The notes under the pieces are model-generated. The model saw only the letters and a program-made list of their open reading frames with translations, did not search any database and was not told where the DNA came from. A program made the translations under genes and the position numbers. Shown here in pieces: positions 48,017 through 56,217 of a stretch of 64,000 nucleotides of DNA. Source of the stretch: Sinobacterium caligoides (GTDB taxonomy: Bacteria; Pseudomonadota; Gammaproteobacteria; Pseudomonadales; Sinobacteriaceae); the NCBI RefSeq assembly GCF_003752585.1, contig NZ_RKHR01000004.1, positions 248,001 to 312,000 on the forward strand, read 5' to 3'. The number at the start of each line of letters is the position of its first letter. Position 1 is the first letter of the stretch.

Positions 48017-48777
48017 GATTCTAAATCCATCGCTTCTGAATCTTCAAATGAGTACCAACGATACTCGGCTCTTATTAGAAAGTTACGCCCTAGATAGTAG
48101 TTTGCACCGATACCATAGAGCGCGTAGCGCCCATTATCAGTTAACAGCGGCGTCAATTTCGGCTGTTCTTGCAACCTCATCTCACCGTAGCCCGCAATCA
48201 AAAGCGGCGAAAAACGCCATACAGAAAAAGGCTCTAGCAACAAAGAACCATGATAGTAATCACCCTCGACGTCAGCGTTAAACAACTTCCCCCACTCGAT
48301 CTCTGCAGCCAACCAGTCCATGGCACGATAACCCGCGACAACACCAAAGCTATCGGCAGCATCCAACTTCCCTTTGCTGAGCTGGCCAGCATTAAAGCCT
48401 ATTCTCAGACGATTTTGTAAGTAATCACCATAACTAACGGTCGGAAGGTCTACCGGCTCCCCTGTCGACTGTAAAGTCCTCGATAACTCTCTAGCACTAA
48501 TCCAACCATGGCGACCACCGGCATCTCGCACCTCATACCAATCAGGCCGTCTCGTCAACACCTGCACCGTCTCTCCCTGCTCAATCACATTGATAACAGG
48601 AAAAGCCTCTGCCGGACCGGTATGCACATCAGCATAAGCATCGATCACCTCCAACAGAAGAAAGGATTCTGCCGACGAACTGCTCAACGAATTGTCCTGC
48701 AACACTTCTTGAGCCGTTGCGACAACGGGTAACACAGACAACAGTGCCGCTACCAGCACACGCTTTTCTAACATCAT
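47986..48777 (-). CDS. SH3b-domain outer-membrane beta-barrel protein
   Basis: 263 residues. Signal peptide MMLEKRVLVAALLSVLPVVATAQ. A bacterial SH3 domain (VHTGPAEAFPVINVIEQGETVQVLTRRPDWYEVRDAGGRHGWISARELS) lies at about 53-102, then a barrel (AALEIEWGKLFNADVEGDYYHGSLLLEPFSVWRFSPLLIAGYGEM) ending in Phe. SH3b domains bind peptidoglycan peptides, so this protein may anchor the barrel to the cell wall (inference). It overlaps the next barrel gene, implying co-production. Confidence 0.85.
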   Translation of the reverse strand: MMLEKRVLVAALLSVLPVVATAQEVLQDNSLSSSSAESFLLLEVIDAYADVHTGPAEAFPVINVIEQGETVQVLTRRPDWYEVRDAGGRHGWISARELSRTLQSTGEPVDLPTVSYGDYLQNRLRIGFNAGQLSKGKLDAADSFGVVAGYRAMDWLAAEIEWGKLFNADVEGDYYHGSLLLEPFSVWRFSPLLIAGYGEMRLQEQPKLTPLLTDNGRYALYGIGANYYLGRNFLIRAEYRWYSFEDSEAMDLESWKIGFNSFF

Positions 48778-49396
48778 AAGTAAGTATCGGGTAAATTTAT
48801 TATATAGAGAGAGGTAAAAAGCAAGGCCAAATAGACAAAGCTTTTACTCTTCATAATTTTTATATTAATCGACAATTATAAAGACAAAAAAAATAACTTC
48901 AGAAAATGATGGCATTTCTGTGAGAGAGAACCTAACAAAACGAGACCTATCACTCGTTACACAAAATTGGCGAGGAGGTCAGCCCCCTCAATCTACAGAA
49001 AGAACATAGGACAGCTCAACCAACACAGAGACAACCCAAAAATACGACTGACCAATCGCCTTTTATTACCCCTCTAACAATCAGTTTCTAAAGTCGAGCG
49101 AACAGCCAACAACTGCCACACCTCCCGAAATTAGTCACTTAATGGAGACCTTTCCTCACTGTGAGGCGACTATTTTTGAATAATAGGGACAGCTTGGTAA
49201 CAGTTGTTACCTATCTGCACGACAAAACCCTCCCCAAGCCACCCTACGCACACTTATCAAAACAATATCGTGAACCAGTACTATTTTTTGACAGAAGACG
49301 ATAATTGACGCAACATGACATTCATAAGAAAAAAAATACTTCTCTCGTTAGTTATGAAAAATAACGATAAGAATGGAAATCGACAGGGGGTTATGT
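48778..49396. other. Intergenic region upstream of the DegV gene
   Basis: 619 nt, AT-rich, with no ORF I trust. It contains CCTCA-CTG-TGAGG (49154-49166) and a perfect GGTAACA-GT-TGTTACC palindrome (49196-49211) about 186 nt before the degV-type start. A TTGACA at 49288 has no good -10. Confidence 0.5.
49196..49211. promoter_or_regulatory. Candidate operator palindrome upstream of the DegV gene
   Basis: GGTAACAGTTGTTACC: 7-bp perfect inverted arms around GT. This has the size and symmetry of a homodimeric repressor site. The second inverted repeat CCTCACTGTGAGG lies 30 bp upstream. Confidence 0.4.
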
Positions 49397-50341
49397 ATGA
49401 GTGCAGTACTTGTAGTTGATGCGGGTTGCGATCTACCTAAAAGCTATCTCGACGAGAATAACATTCAAGTTTTACCCATTACCGTGCTCATTGACGGCAA
49501 AGAATTTGTAGACAATAAGGACCCAGAAGTACTAAAGAATTTTTTCTCTGAAAAACTGACCAGCCGCGACAGGAAGGGCTACAGCGTCGCCTGGGACAGC
49601 GACGAGATGAGCCAGTTCGTACTCGAAAAGCTTGTTCCAAAACATGACTTTGCACTCGTAGAAACCATAACAAAAAGTCGCAGTCCTCTATTTGACAATG
49701 CTCGAGAGGCATCTTTTAAAGTGCTTGGTGCATATAAGAACCACCAACCTGATCGACGCATCCCCTCTTTCGCCATGCGCGTCATTAATACTGGCACCCT
49801 CTTTGCTGGCCAGGGCTTACTCGCAGTAAAGACCAACCAGCTGATCAAGAGCGGCGTCACCAAGTGTGAGCTAAGACGTAGCGTCGATAAATTTAAAGAG
49901 CAGGTTTACAGCTACGCCGTACCACCCGATGTCGCCTATCTGCGTAGCCGAATTAAACTGCGTGGAGACACCAGTATCAGCTGGGCAGCAGCGACGATCG
50001 GCAAGGCCCTACATGTCACTCCTATTCTCTGTGGCCGTGAAGATGATACCTTCCCTGTCGCGAAAGTACGCGGACACGCCAAGGCCATCAACCTCATGTT
50101 TGACGTCGCCTGTAAACGGATACGCGAAGACAGCCTAACAATGAACACCGTCGTATTAAGCATCGCCGATGAAATCGAGAAACTCGAACAGTTTGAAGGT
50201 TACGCTCGCCTCAAGTCCTGCTGTGAACAACATGACGTCGAACTGATCACCTGCATGATGGGGCTTACCGGCTGCGTTAATTTGGGCCCTGGCACCATTA
50301 GCATATCAGTCGCCTGTGAAAAGGCACCTCACGAAGAATAA
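49397..50341 (+). CDS. DegV-family fatty-acid-binding protein
   Basis: 314 residues. The N-terminal VVDAGCDLPKSYLDENNIQVLPITVLIDGKEFVD and the C-terminal TCMMGLTGCVNLGPGTISISVAC are DegV/EDD hallmarks. The family binds a fatty acid and in some bacteria supplies it to acyl kinase for phospholipid synthesis. The ATG at 49397 is chosen because AGGGGG lies just upstream and the fold starts there. It is longer than the usual 280 residues because of an insertion around residues 60-75. Preceded by palindromic operator candidates. Confidence 0.88.
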   Translation: MSAVLVVDAGCDLPKSYLDENNIQVLPITVLIDGKEFVDNKDPEVLKNFFSEKLTSRDRKGYSVAWDSDEMSQFVLEKLVPKHDFALVETITKSRSPLFDNAREASFKVLGAYKNHQPDRRIPSFAMRVINTGTLFAGQGLLAVKTNQLIKSGVTKCELRRSVDKFKEQVYSYAVPPDVAYLRSRIKLRGDTSISWAAATIGKALHVTPILCGREDDTFPVAKVRGHAKAINLMFDVACKRIREDSLTMNTVVLSIADEIEKLEQFEGYARLKSCCEQHDVELITCMMGLTGCVNLGPGTISISVACEKAPHEE

Positions 50342-50389
50342 CCGGCGGCTGAATACCTCATAGATATTATCGTTAGGCCGATGAAGCAA

Positions 50390-50430
50390 TAATCGCACCA
50401 CTCAAAGCTCAGTATTGAGCGGCGCGATTA
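50390..50430 (+). terminator. Terminator-like hairpin after the DegV gene
   Basis: TAATCGC/GCGATTA outer stem and CTCAA/TTGAG inner stem around AGCTCAGTA, followed by GTCTTTTG. It lies between convergent degV-type and mgtE genes. Confidence 0.5.
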
Positions 50431-50469
50431 GTCTTTTGTTGTCACGAGTCTCGCGCAACCCATCTCTTT

Positions 50470-51717
50470 TCAAGCCAGTCCGAGCAACACTGTGGTGCAG
50501 TAGAAGTAAATCAACATGCCGCTGATATCGACAATAGTCGTTATGGCTGGGCTTGCCACTACGGCTGGGTCTTTATTGCAGTACTTGGCTAAAATCGGCA
50601 AAGAAGCCCCTATCACCGTCGAGCTCACCACCTGAAAAAATAATGATATCGCAATAGCGAAGCCAAGCTGACCAAGCGTTAAGCCCATTGGCAACTCGAC
50701 GCCATATGAGAGGAGAGTTACCTTAGCCATCGTTGCTACAGCTAACCCCAAGCCAATTAACAACGACACTCGAAACTCTTTCCACACGACCACAAGCCAA
50801 TCCGATGTTTTAACATTGCCGAGCGCCAGCGCCCGGACCACCACCGTAGCAGCCTGGCTGCCAGCATTGCCCCCTGTATCCGCCACCATCGGCAGATACA
50901 GCGCAAGAATTGTCAGGGCGGCAATAGCATCTTCGTAACTTTGAATTATCATGCCAGAAATAATCCCGACAGCCGCCAAGCCAATAATCCATAAAATACG
51001 CCCGCGAACATGCGCCAACACCGAGGTTTCGAGGTAGCCTCGTAGATCACTCCCGCCTTGCCGCTCCCCCCTCAACAACGCCTCGCCCTCACTCTGCCCC
51101 TGCAGCCTAATAGCAACAGCATCCCTGTACTCCAGTATCGCCGCAGGCTGACCGACAGAGTTAACAACAACCAAATAATCAACATCTTGCTTGAGCAGCA
51201 TCGAGACTGCCTTTTTGCAATCAAGGCTTGCTTCACAACTCAAGGAAGGCTCTAGAATATCACTAAGTGACTGCTGCTCATCAGCCATCATCAAACCATT
51301 TAGCGTCACTACACCCTCGTATTGCTTATCATCATTAAGAACAAAAACGACATTTTTGCGGGCATCTCGATTCATTCTAAAGTAACGCAGCACATCAACC
51401 ACTTTGTCGTCGGCACAGAACGATACAGGTACCACAGGTGAAGCCATCTCGATAACAGGAGCGCTCATCGCTTCCAGTATTTCTATCTCCCGATATAACG
51501 ATGGCGGCAAAAGGGATAATAAGCTGATCTTTAACTTCTCTGAGATACTGTTGAAATACTGATAAGACTCCTGCAGTGAGCAATTATCAAACCACTGTTT
51601 TATTCCAGAATGATTTCTTGAAACAATTAATTCCGAGAAACGATCAACGTCCTTATCGGGGAAAATATTGCCTAGCGGGAGGTAAATACTATTATCTTTC
51701 AACTCTAAATTTTTCAT
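50470..51717 (-). CDS. mgtE: MgtE magnesium/divalent cation transporter
   Basis: 415 residues. An N-terminal helical domain is followed by a CBS pair (VVDVLRYFRMNRDARKNVVFVLNDDKQYEGVVTLNGLM, DVDYLVVVNSVGQPAAILE) and five membrane helices with the pore signature MVADTGGNAGSQAATVVVRAL. It is an Mg2+-gated magnesium channel. The ATG at 51717 has GAGGG 8 nt upstream. It is shorter than some MgtE proteins (about 450) because the N domain is trimmed. Confidence 0.92.
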   Translation of the reverse strand: MKNLELKDNSIYLPLGNIFPDKDVDRFSELIVSRNHSGIKQWFDNCSLQESYQYFNSISEKLKISLLSLLPPSLYREIEILEAMSAPVIEMASPVVPVSFCADDKVVDVLRYFRMNRDARKNVVFVLNDDKQYEGVVTLNGLMMADEQQSLSDILEPSLSCEASLDCKKAVSMLLKQDVDYLVVVNSVGQPAAILEYRDAVAIRLQGQSEGEALLRGERQGGSDLRGYLETSVLAHVRGRILWIIGLAAVGIISGMIIQSYEDAIAALTILALYLPMVADTGGNAGSQAATVVVRALALGNVKTSDWLVVVWKEFRVSLLIGLGLAVATMAKVTLLSYGVELPMGLTLGQLGFAIAISLFFQVVSSTVIGASLPILAKYCNKDPAVVASPAITTIVDISGMLIYFYCTTVLLGLA

Positions 51718-52424
51718 ACAACTTACCCTCAAACCATTTAAACGGTTCGATAAAATAAAAACTATAATAAGTTTTTAACTTGTAACTAACGGAAAGATCG
51801 AATCTATCAATATTATTAATCGACAGAAAAGCATCAGTCCACATGTGGGCACATTGGGCGATCAGCGAATTGGCACATGTATATTAAGCTATATGCGCGA
51901 CACAGAATCAGTAAGAAACATTTGTTTCAACGACTTAACAACAAGTTAAACCTGATCAACATGCAGATGTTAAAGTTGATAAAAAAGAGAGAGAAAAGGC
52001 AGGAGGGGGAACAGCTTTAGGAAAGTGTTTTTTTAACAGAAGCCCTCACTTTCACCACTCTAACTTTATCAACAAACTACTTCGACTATCTTCATCCATT
52101 GTTATTCTCCTAGAAATTTCGTTAGCGAATATTTTACAGACAAAGCAAAATACATTGCAATATTTACTTCTCAAATATGACTAACAACAAAATATAATCA
52201 AGCACGCACAATGAGTCCCACCAGCCTCCCCCTCCCTCTAACACCTCACTTACCGCCTTAGCCAACAAGCCTGTCTGCTCACAAATAAAACGACTAAAAC
52301 ATTACACCCACTAGGCAGCACGCCAAGCATGCTCTACGCTTAAAAAAAATGACAGCGCAGCCTTATTGCCGACTTAACACACTGCTGTCTCTTGCCGCTC
52401 TATATCAGCGGGGATATCAATATC
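51718..52424. other. Intergenic region between mgtE and the NlpE-like gene
   Basis: 707 nt, AT-rich. A possible mgtE leader with weak hairpins is visible, but I recognise no Mg2+ riboswitch consensus. A 19-codon ORF at 51961 lacks a ribosome-binding site. I see no other gene. Confidence 0.4.
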
Positions 52425-53597
52425 ATGCTACAACAGCTCCGACTGCTAACCATCACACTAGCACTATTACTATCTGCATGTTCAGAGCATACCAACAAGC
52501 CATCCGATAGCGACGGCCCTCCACCGAGCGCCTTAAACGATGACCAAGAGAACAACCAACCCTCACACTACACAATATTGCAAACAGAACACATCAGACC
52601 GGGCCAGCCGATGAGCCCTTTGGCACTACTCTCTGTTGCACAGTATCAGGTGATCCAGCGTCGATACCTCAGCCAACTTGATATTGATGAGAGCCTCTAT
52701 GGCGATAACAGCGCTAGCCGGGCCATCCAGCGTGAGATTCAGCGCTCAAGCAACAACAAACAACAGCCTCATAGCCAACCCATCGCTAGACTGCCCTCCT
52801 CCTCTCCCCTGGCCTCCAGCTCTTCTCTACCCCAGCACTCTTCTTCCCCCCTCACTGCTCCTTCACCCCGCCCTCTCAAGCTAGAGGCATCGACAAAGCT
52901 CACGATTGAAGAGGAGGAAGAGGAGGAACAGAGCCTTACCAACTCCGCCCTGCCAAGTTGGGCCGACCGTAGCGCACTGACTGGCGGCTACAGTGGCGAG
53001 CTATCCTGCAGCTACTGCGAGAAGCTTTCCTATGTCATCAATTTATACGATGACTATAGCTATCTACTGAAACTGAACAGCCAACTCAACAACAGCAACC
53101 GAGAGACGTTTTCTGTCGGCCTGTGGTCGCACTACCAAGACCTGCTAAGGCTAGAAACCGATGATGAGGCTCCGCTACGCTTTCGCATTCAATACCAGCC
53201 AACGTCTACGAATAAGCAGCCTGCAACAGTAGCGCTTTTACTATTAGATCCCGGCGGCCTGGTTATCAATGACCACCGCCTGGTCAGGGAAAACACCTTC
53301 CACTCCATGCAAGCCTCTGTTGTGCGCACGGGGCTCTTCAAACCCAACGGCCATGGCGAAGGTGAGTTCATCGACTGCCTAACCGAACAACGCTATCGCG
53401 TCAGCGGGGGCTTCGATAGCTGGCGCCTCAACAAGACCTATCGAGCGTTGCAAATACAGGGGGAGCACCCTATCTTGATCAGCATTCGCCTAGTCATCGA
53501 GCAGTCACCCTCAACCGCACCGCCACCACAACAAGTACTCGCCGAGCATCTGCTCGCCGCAACCGACACCATACTTTGTCCATACTCAATTCTCTAA
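52425..53597 (+). CDS. Lipoprotein with NlpE-like CxxC domain
   Basis: 390 residues. Signal peptide with LLLSAC (Cys19), then a Ser/Pro/Gln-rich linker with a poly-Glu run (about 161-168). The C-terminal half has GGYSGELSCSYCEKLSYVINLYDDYSYLLKL, matching the NlpE N-terminal domain pattern YSGxLPCADCxG with Cys195 and Cys198, followed by SVGLWSHYQDLLRLET (GxWxxxxDxLxL). NlpE proteins report surface contact or copper stress to the Cpx system. Start: ATG 52425; the TTG at 52392 gives an implausible prefix. No cpx genes are nearby. Confidence 0.68.
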   Translation: MLQQLRLLTITLALLLSACSEHTNKPSDSDGPPPSALNDDQENNQPSHYTILQTEHIRPGQPMSPLALLSVAQYQVIQRRYLSQLDIDESLYGDNSASRAIQREIQRSSNNKQQPHSQPIARLPSSSPLASSSSLPQHSSSPLTAPSPRPLKLEASTKLTIEEEEEEEQSLTNSALPSWADRSALTGGYSGELSCSYCEKLSYVINLYDDYSYLLKLNSQLNNSNRETFSVGLWSHYQDLLRLETDDEAPLRFRIQYQPTSTNKQPATVALLLLDPGGLVINDHRLVRENTFHSMQASVVRTGLFKPNGHGEGEFIDCLTEQRYRVSGGFDSWRLNKTYRALQIQGEHPILISIRLVIEQSPSTAPPPQQVLAEHLLAATDTILCPYSIL

Positions 53598-53691
53598 GCC
53601 TAAGTCATTCTCCGCTCTTGCAATGCTACCGAGGCCCCCTACAATAGCCGGCACGGAACGATTCCCCCACGCCCTCTACTGATGCAGCACT

Positions 53692-54504
53692 ATGAAATCA
53701 CTCAAACTCACATCGTGTATGGCGAGCAATGCTGATGGCTTTGTAACAGCCTTAACAGAGTATCTTCGCCAGCACCTGTCGCTGCCGCTACAACTGGTGG
53801 ATGACATTCCCTGGCAACAACGCGAACAAGGCTTCGACAACGGGGATATCCAAATCTGCTGGATCTGTGGCCTTCCCTACGCCTGGAAGAAAGATCGTCC
53901 GGGCAGTGCTATCGAATTATTGGCAACACCGGTACTCGAAGCTCGGCGCTACGCCGGCAAAGCCGTCTACCTCTCGGATATTGTGGTTCATCGCGACAGC
54001 CCTTTTCAGTGCTTTGACGACCTCGCCGACAGCCGCTGGGCCTACAACGAGCCGCACTCCCACTCCGGTTGCTACGTCGTGCGTAACCACCTCGCTAAAC
54101 TGGGTAAAGACGGTGACTTTTTTGCTGAGATTATCGAGTCTGGCGCCCACCAAAACTCGCTACAGATGATTCTAGCGGGGAAAATTGACGCCGCCGCAAT
54201 CGACAGTTGGGTACTAGAGCTGGAACTGCAAAAAATGCCTGAGCAGCGGGAGAAGATCCGCATTATCGATACCCTAGGCCCCAGTGCCTTCCCTCCGTTT
54301 ATCATCTCTAAGCAAGTACCGCTGCCGCTGCGTCAACAATTACGCAACGCACTACTGGACATGCACAACAACCCGCAGGGCTTGGCGATCCTCCAGGCCG
54401 TACAAATCTCCCACTTTGCAGAGAGCCACGACCGTGACTATGACGGCATCCGTCAAATGGCTAAGCAAGCACAGCGTGCGCACTGGACTCAAGACAAGCG
54501 TTAG
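53692..54504 (+). CDS. PhnD-like phosphonate/phosphite-binding-type protein lacking a signal peptide
   Basis: 270 residues. The periplasmic-binding fold of the PhnD/PtxB type is seen in DLADSRWAYNEPHSHSGCYVVRNHL (a conserved substrate-loop region), LQMILAGKIDAAAIDSWVLE and IIDTLGPSAFPPFIISKQVP. The protein begins MKSLKLTSCMASN with no signal peptide, so it may be cytoplasmic or its substrate may be sensed rather than transported. No ABC permease or ATPase is nearby. It ends at a hairpin between it and the convergent BCCT gene. Confidence 0.75.
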   Translation: MKSLKLTSCMASNADGFVTALTEYLRQHLSLPLQLVDDIPWQQREQGFDNGDIQICWICGLPYAWKKDRPGSAIELLATPVLEARRYAGKAVYLSDIVVHRDSPFQCFDDLADSRWAYNEPHSHSGCYVVRNHLAKLGKDGDFFAEIIESGAHQNSLQMILAGKIDAAAIDSWVLELELQKMPEQREKIRIIDTLGPSAFPPFIISKQVPLPLRQQLRNALLDMHNNPQGLAILQAVQISHFAESHDRDYDGIRQMAKQAQRAHWTQDKR

Positions 54505-54512
54505 GCGCTATA

Positions 54513-54533
54513 AGGGCCTCAAACTAAGGCCCT
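54513..54533. terminator. Hairpin between convergent PhnD-like and BCCT genes
   Basis: AGGGCCT, loop CAAACTA, AGGCCCT. There is no T-run. Confidence 0.35.
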
Positions 54534-54549
54534 ACCTCCCCTGGCTAGG

Positions 54550-56028
54550 TCACTCGGCCGATCGTTGCCGCCAAAACTCCCTCACCAACATTGCCGCCTG
54601 AGCTAGCAATATCAATGTAAAGGGCAAGGCGCCAAAGATAGCGATCTGGTTATTCAATAACACATTATTTTTCAGCACCAGCGCGGTGGTGATCGCCACC
54701 AAAGTGACACTCCATATCAACTTAGAGCGCAGGCCTTCACTGCCGGTCAACATTCCCGTCACATAGATCGCCGAGTCCGCACTGGTAATCACAAAGCTCA
54801 CCAGCAACACCACCGCTAACAATGACAACCATTGACCAAAAGGCAGCACATCAAAAAAGGTGAACAGACCCAGCGTGAAATTATCACCGACGGCGGCAAT
54901 CACATCATTCAATACCGGTGAGTTAAATACGGCTCCGGCAAAACTGCTGAACCAGATAATCGTCGCCAGCGTAGGAATCAACATGGTGCACAATAAAAAC
55001 TGTCGCACCGTGCGACCACGACTAATACGAGCAATAAAAGGCCCAACAAAAGGTGCCCAGGCAATCCACCAGACGAAATAAATCACACTCCAAGACTCGC
55101 TCCAGCCCCGCGAGGCATTATCAATCGTGAAAGAGAGGCTAGGCAGCATTTCAACATAGCGGGCGCTAGAGGAAGCAATCGTCTCAACGATGGTCAGCGG
55201 GTTGGCAAAACTGATGACCAGCACCAAAACCAGCACCATCAACAGTAGGTTGCACTGACTCATATACTTAATACCTGTCTGCAGCCCCGACGCAGAGGAC
55301 AGGGTAAAAGCCAGCGCGATAAGCAGTAACAAGCCTAGACGAAACCCCACCCCACCAATACCTGCAGCAAAACTATGCTCCACCCCAGTCTGCACAAGCG
55401 CAATACTGTTTGCTAACGTGCCTGCCACGCCAAAAATCACCGCGACCACCGCCAGAAAGTCGAAAACCTGCAACTTATTCAGCTGAGTCTTACCGGTAAA
55501 GCTCGCCGAAATAGTCATCTGTCGCGAGCGATTGAAGGCAAACCACGCCATGACAAGACCGGATATCGCGTAGATTGCCCAGGCATGTAGGCCCCAGTGA
55601 AAGTAGGTCAGTGCCAGCGCTGTATCTGTCGTGTTAGCCGCCGCGACAAAAGCGGGCGGGTTCGCATAGTGCGATATTGGCTCCGCGATTCCCCAGAAAA
55701 CCAAGCCCGAGCCCATCCCCGCGGCAAACAGCATCGCCGTCCAGCTGACAAAGCTAAACTCCGGTACAGCCTCTGCGCCACCGAGACGCAGACGGCCGAA
55801 GGGACTAAAGGCGATAACAAACACCAGCAGCATCAACACCGAGGGTATAACAATAAACGCCAAGCCAAACTGATGGACGGCGTAGCGGGTCACACCGGCA
55901 ACAAAATTCACCAGCTGATCGGGAAAAATAAGAAACAGGGATGCGGCAACAAGACAGCAGACGAGACCAATGGCCTGTTTAGAGAAGCGCCCCGACGTGG
56001 TTTCTGCGGGACTAGATTGTGTGTTCAT
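54550..56028 (-). CDS. BCCT-family betaine/choline/carnitine transporter
   Basis: 492 residues with twelve predicted membrane helices. The conserved tryptophan-rich stretch WSVIYFVWWIAWAPFVGPFIARISRGRTVRQF is the BCCT signature, and MGSGLVFWGIAEP in the first third is also typical. It uses Na+ or H+ gradients to import glycine betaine, choline or related compounds for osmoprotection or as a carbon source. The exact substrate is not readable from sequence. Confidence 0.92.
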   Translation of the reverse strand: MNTQSSPAETTSGRFSKQAIGLVCCLVAASLFLIFPDQLVNFVAGVTRYAVHQFGLAFIVIPSVLMLLVFVIAFSPFGRLRLGGAEAVPEFSFVSWTAMLFAAGMGSGLVFWGIAEPISHYANPPAFVAAANTTDTALALTYFHWGLHAWAIYAISGLVMAWFAFNRSRQMTISASFTGKTQLNKLQVFDFLAVVAVIFGVAGTLANSIALVQTGVEHSFAAGIGGVGFRLGLLLLIALAFTLSSASGLQTGIKYMSQCNLLLMVLVLVLVISFANPLTIVETIASSSARYVEMLPSLSFTIDNASRGWSESWSVIYFVWWIAWAPFVGPFIARISRGRTVRQFLLCTMLIPTLATIIWFSSFAGAVFNSPVLNDVIAAVGDNFTLGLFTFFDVLPFGQWLSLLAVVLLVSFVITSADSAIYVTGMLTGSEGLRSKLIWSVTLVAITTALVLKNNVLLNNQIAIFGALPFTLILLAQAAMLVREFWRQRSAE

Positions 56029-56217
56029 AAAAGAAAGTCACTACTTAGGTGCCATCGATTATAACACTGCCGATAGTGCAACAATCAACCCTCGGTTTCC
56101 TGCCGCATAGCGTGTCGGCAGCGCCCCGGCGAAGGAGCGCTAGCAAAAGCCGCCATCTAGAACACAGCTCGACAAGGTCTACACCTATGCCAAGCCGGCC
56201 ATCCGCACAACAAAGAC

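Noticed and set aside
49288-49293. TTGACA as a promoter for the DegV gene
   Set aside because: No -10 at 16-18 bp; nearest A/T-rich hexamers give spacings of 12 or 24 bp.
51961-52020. 19-codon ORF near an A/G-rich stretch
   Set aside because: No ribosome-binding site, no conservation evidence, basic/charged composition typical of random AT-rich DNA.
56029-56217. Remnant of a second Hsp70 gene downstream of the Hsp70/DUF2760 pair
   Set aside because: I translated the minus strand in several frames; only short chance segments appear, with no recognisable Hsp70 motif.
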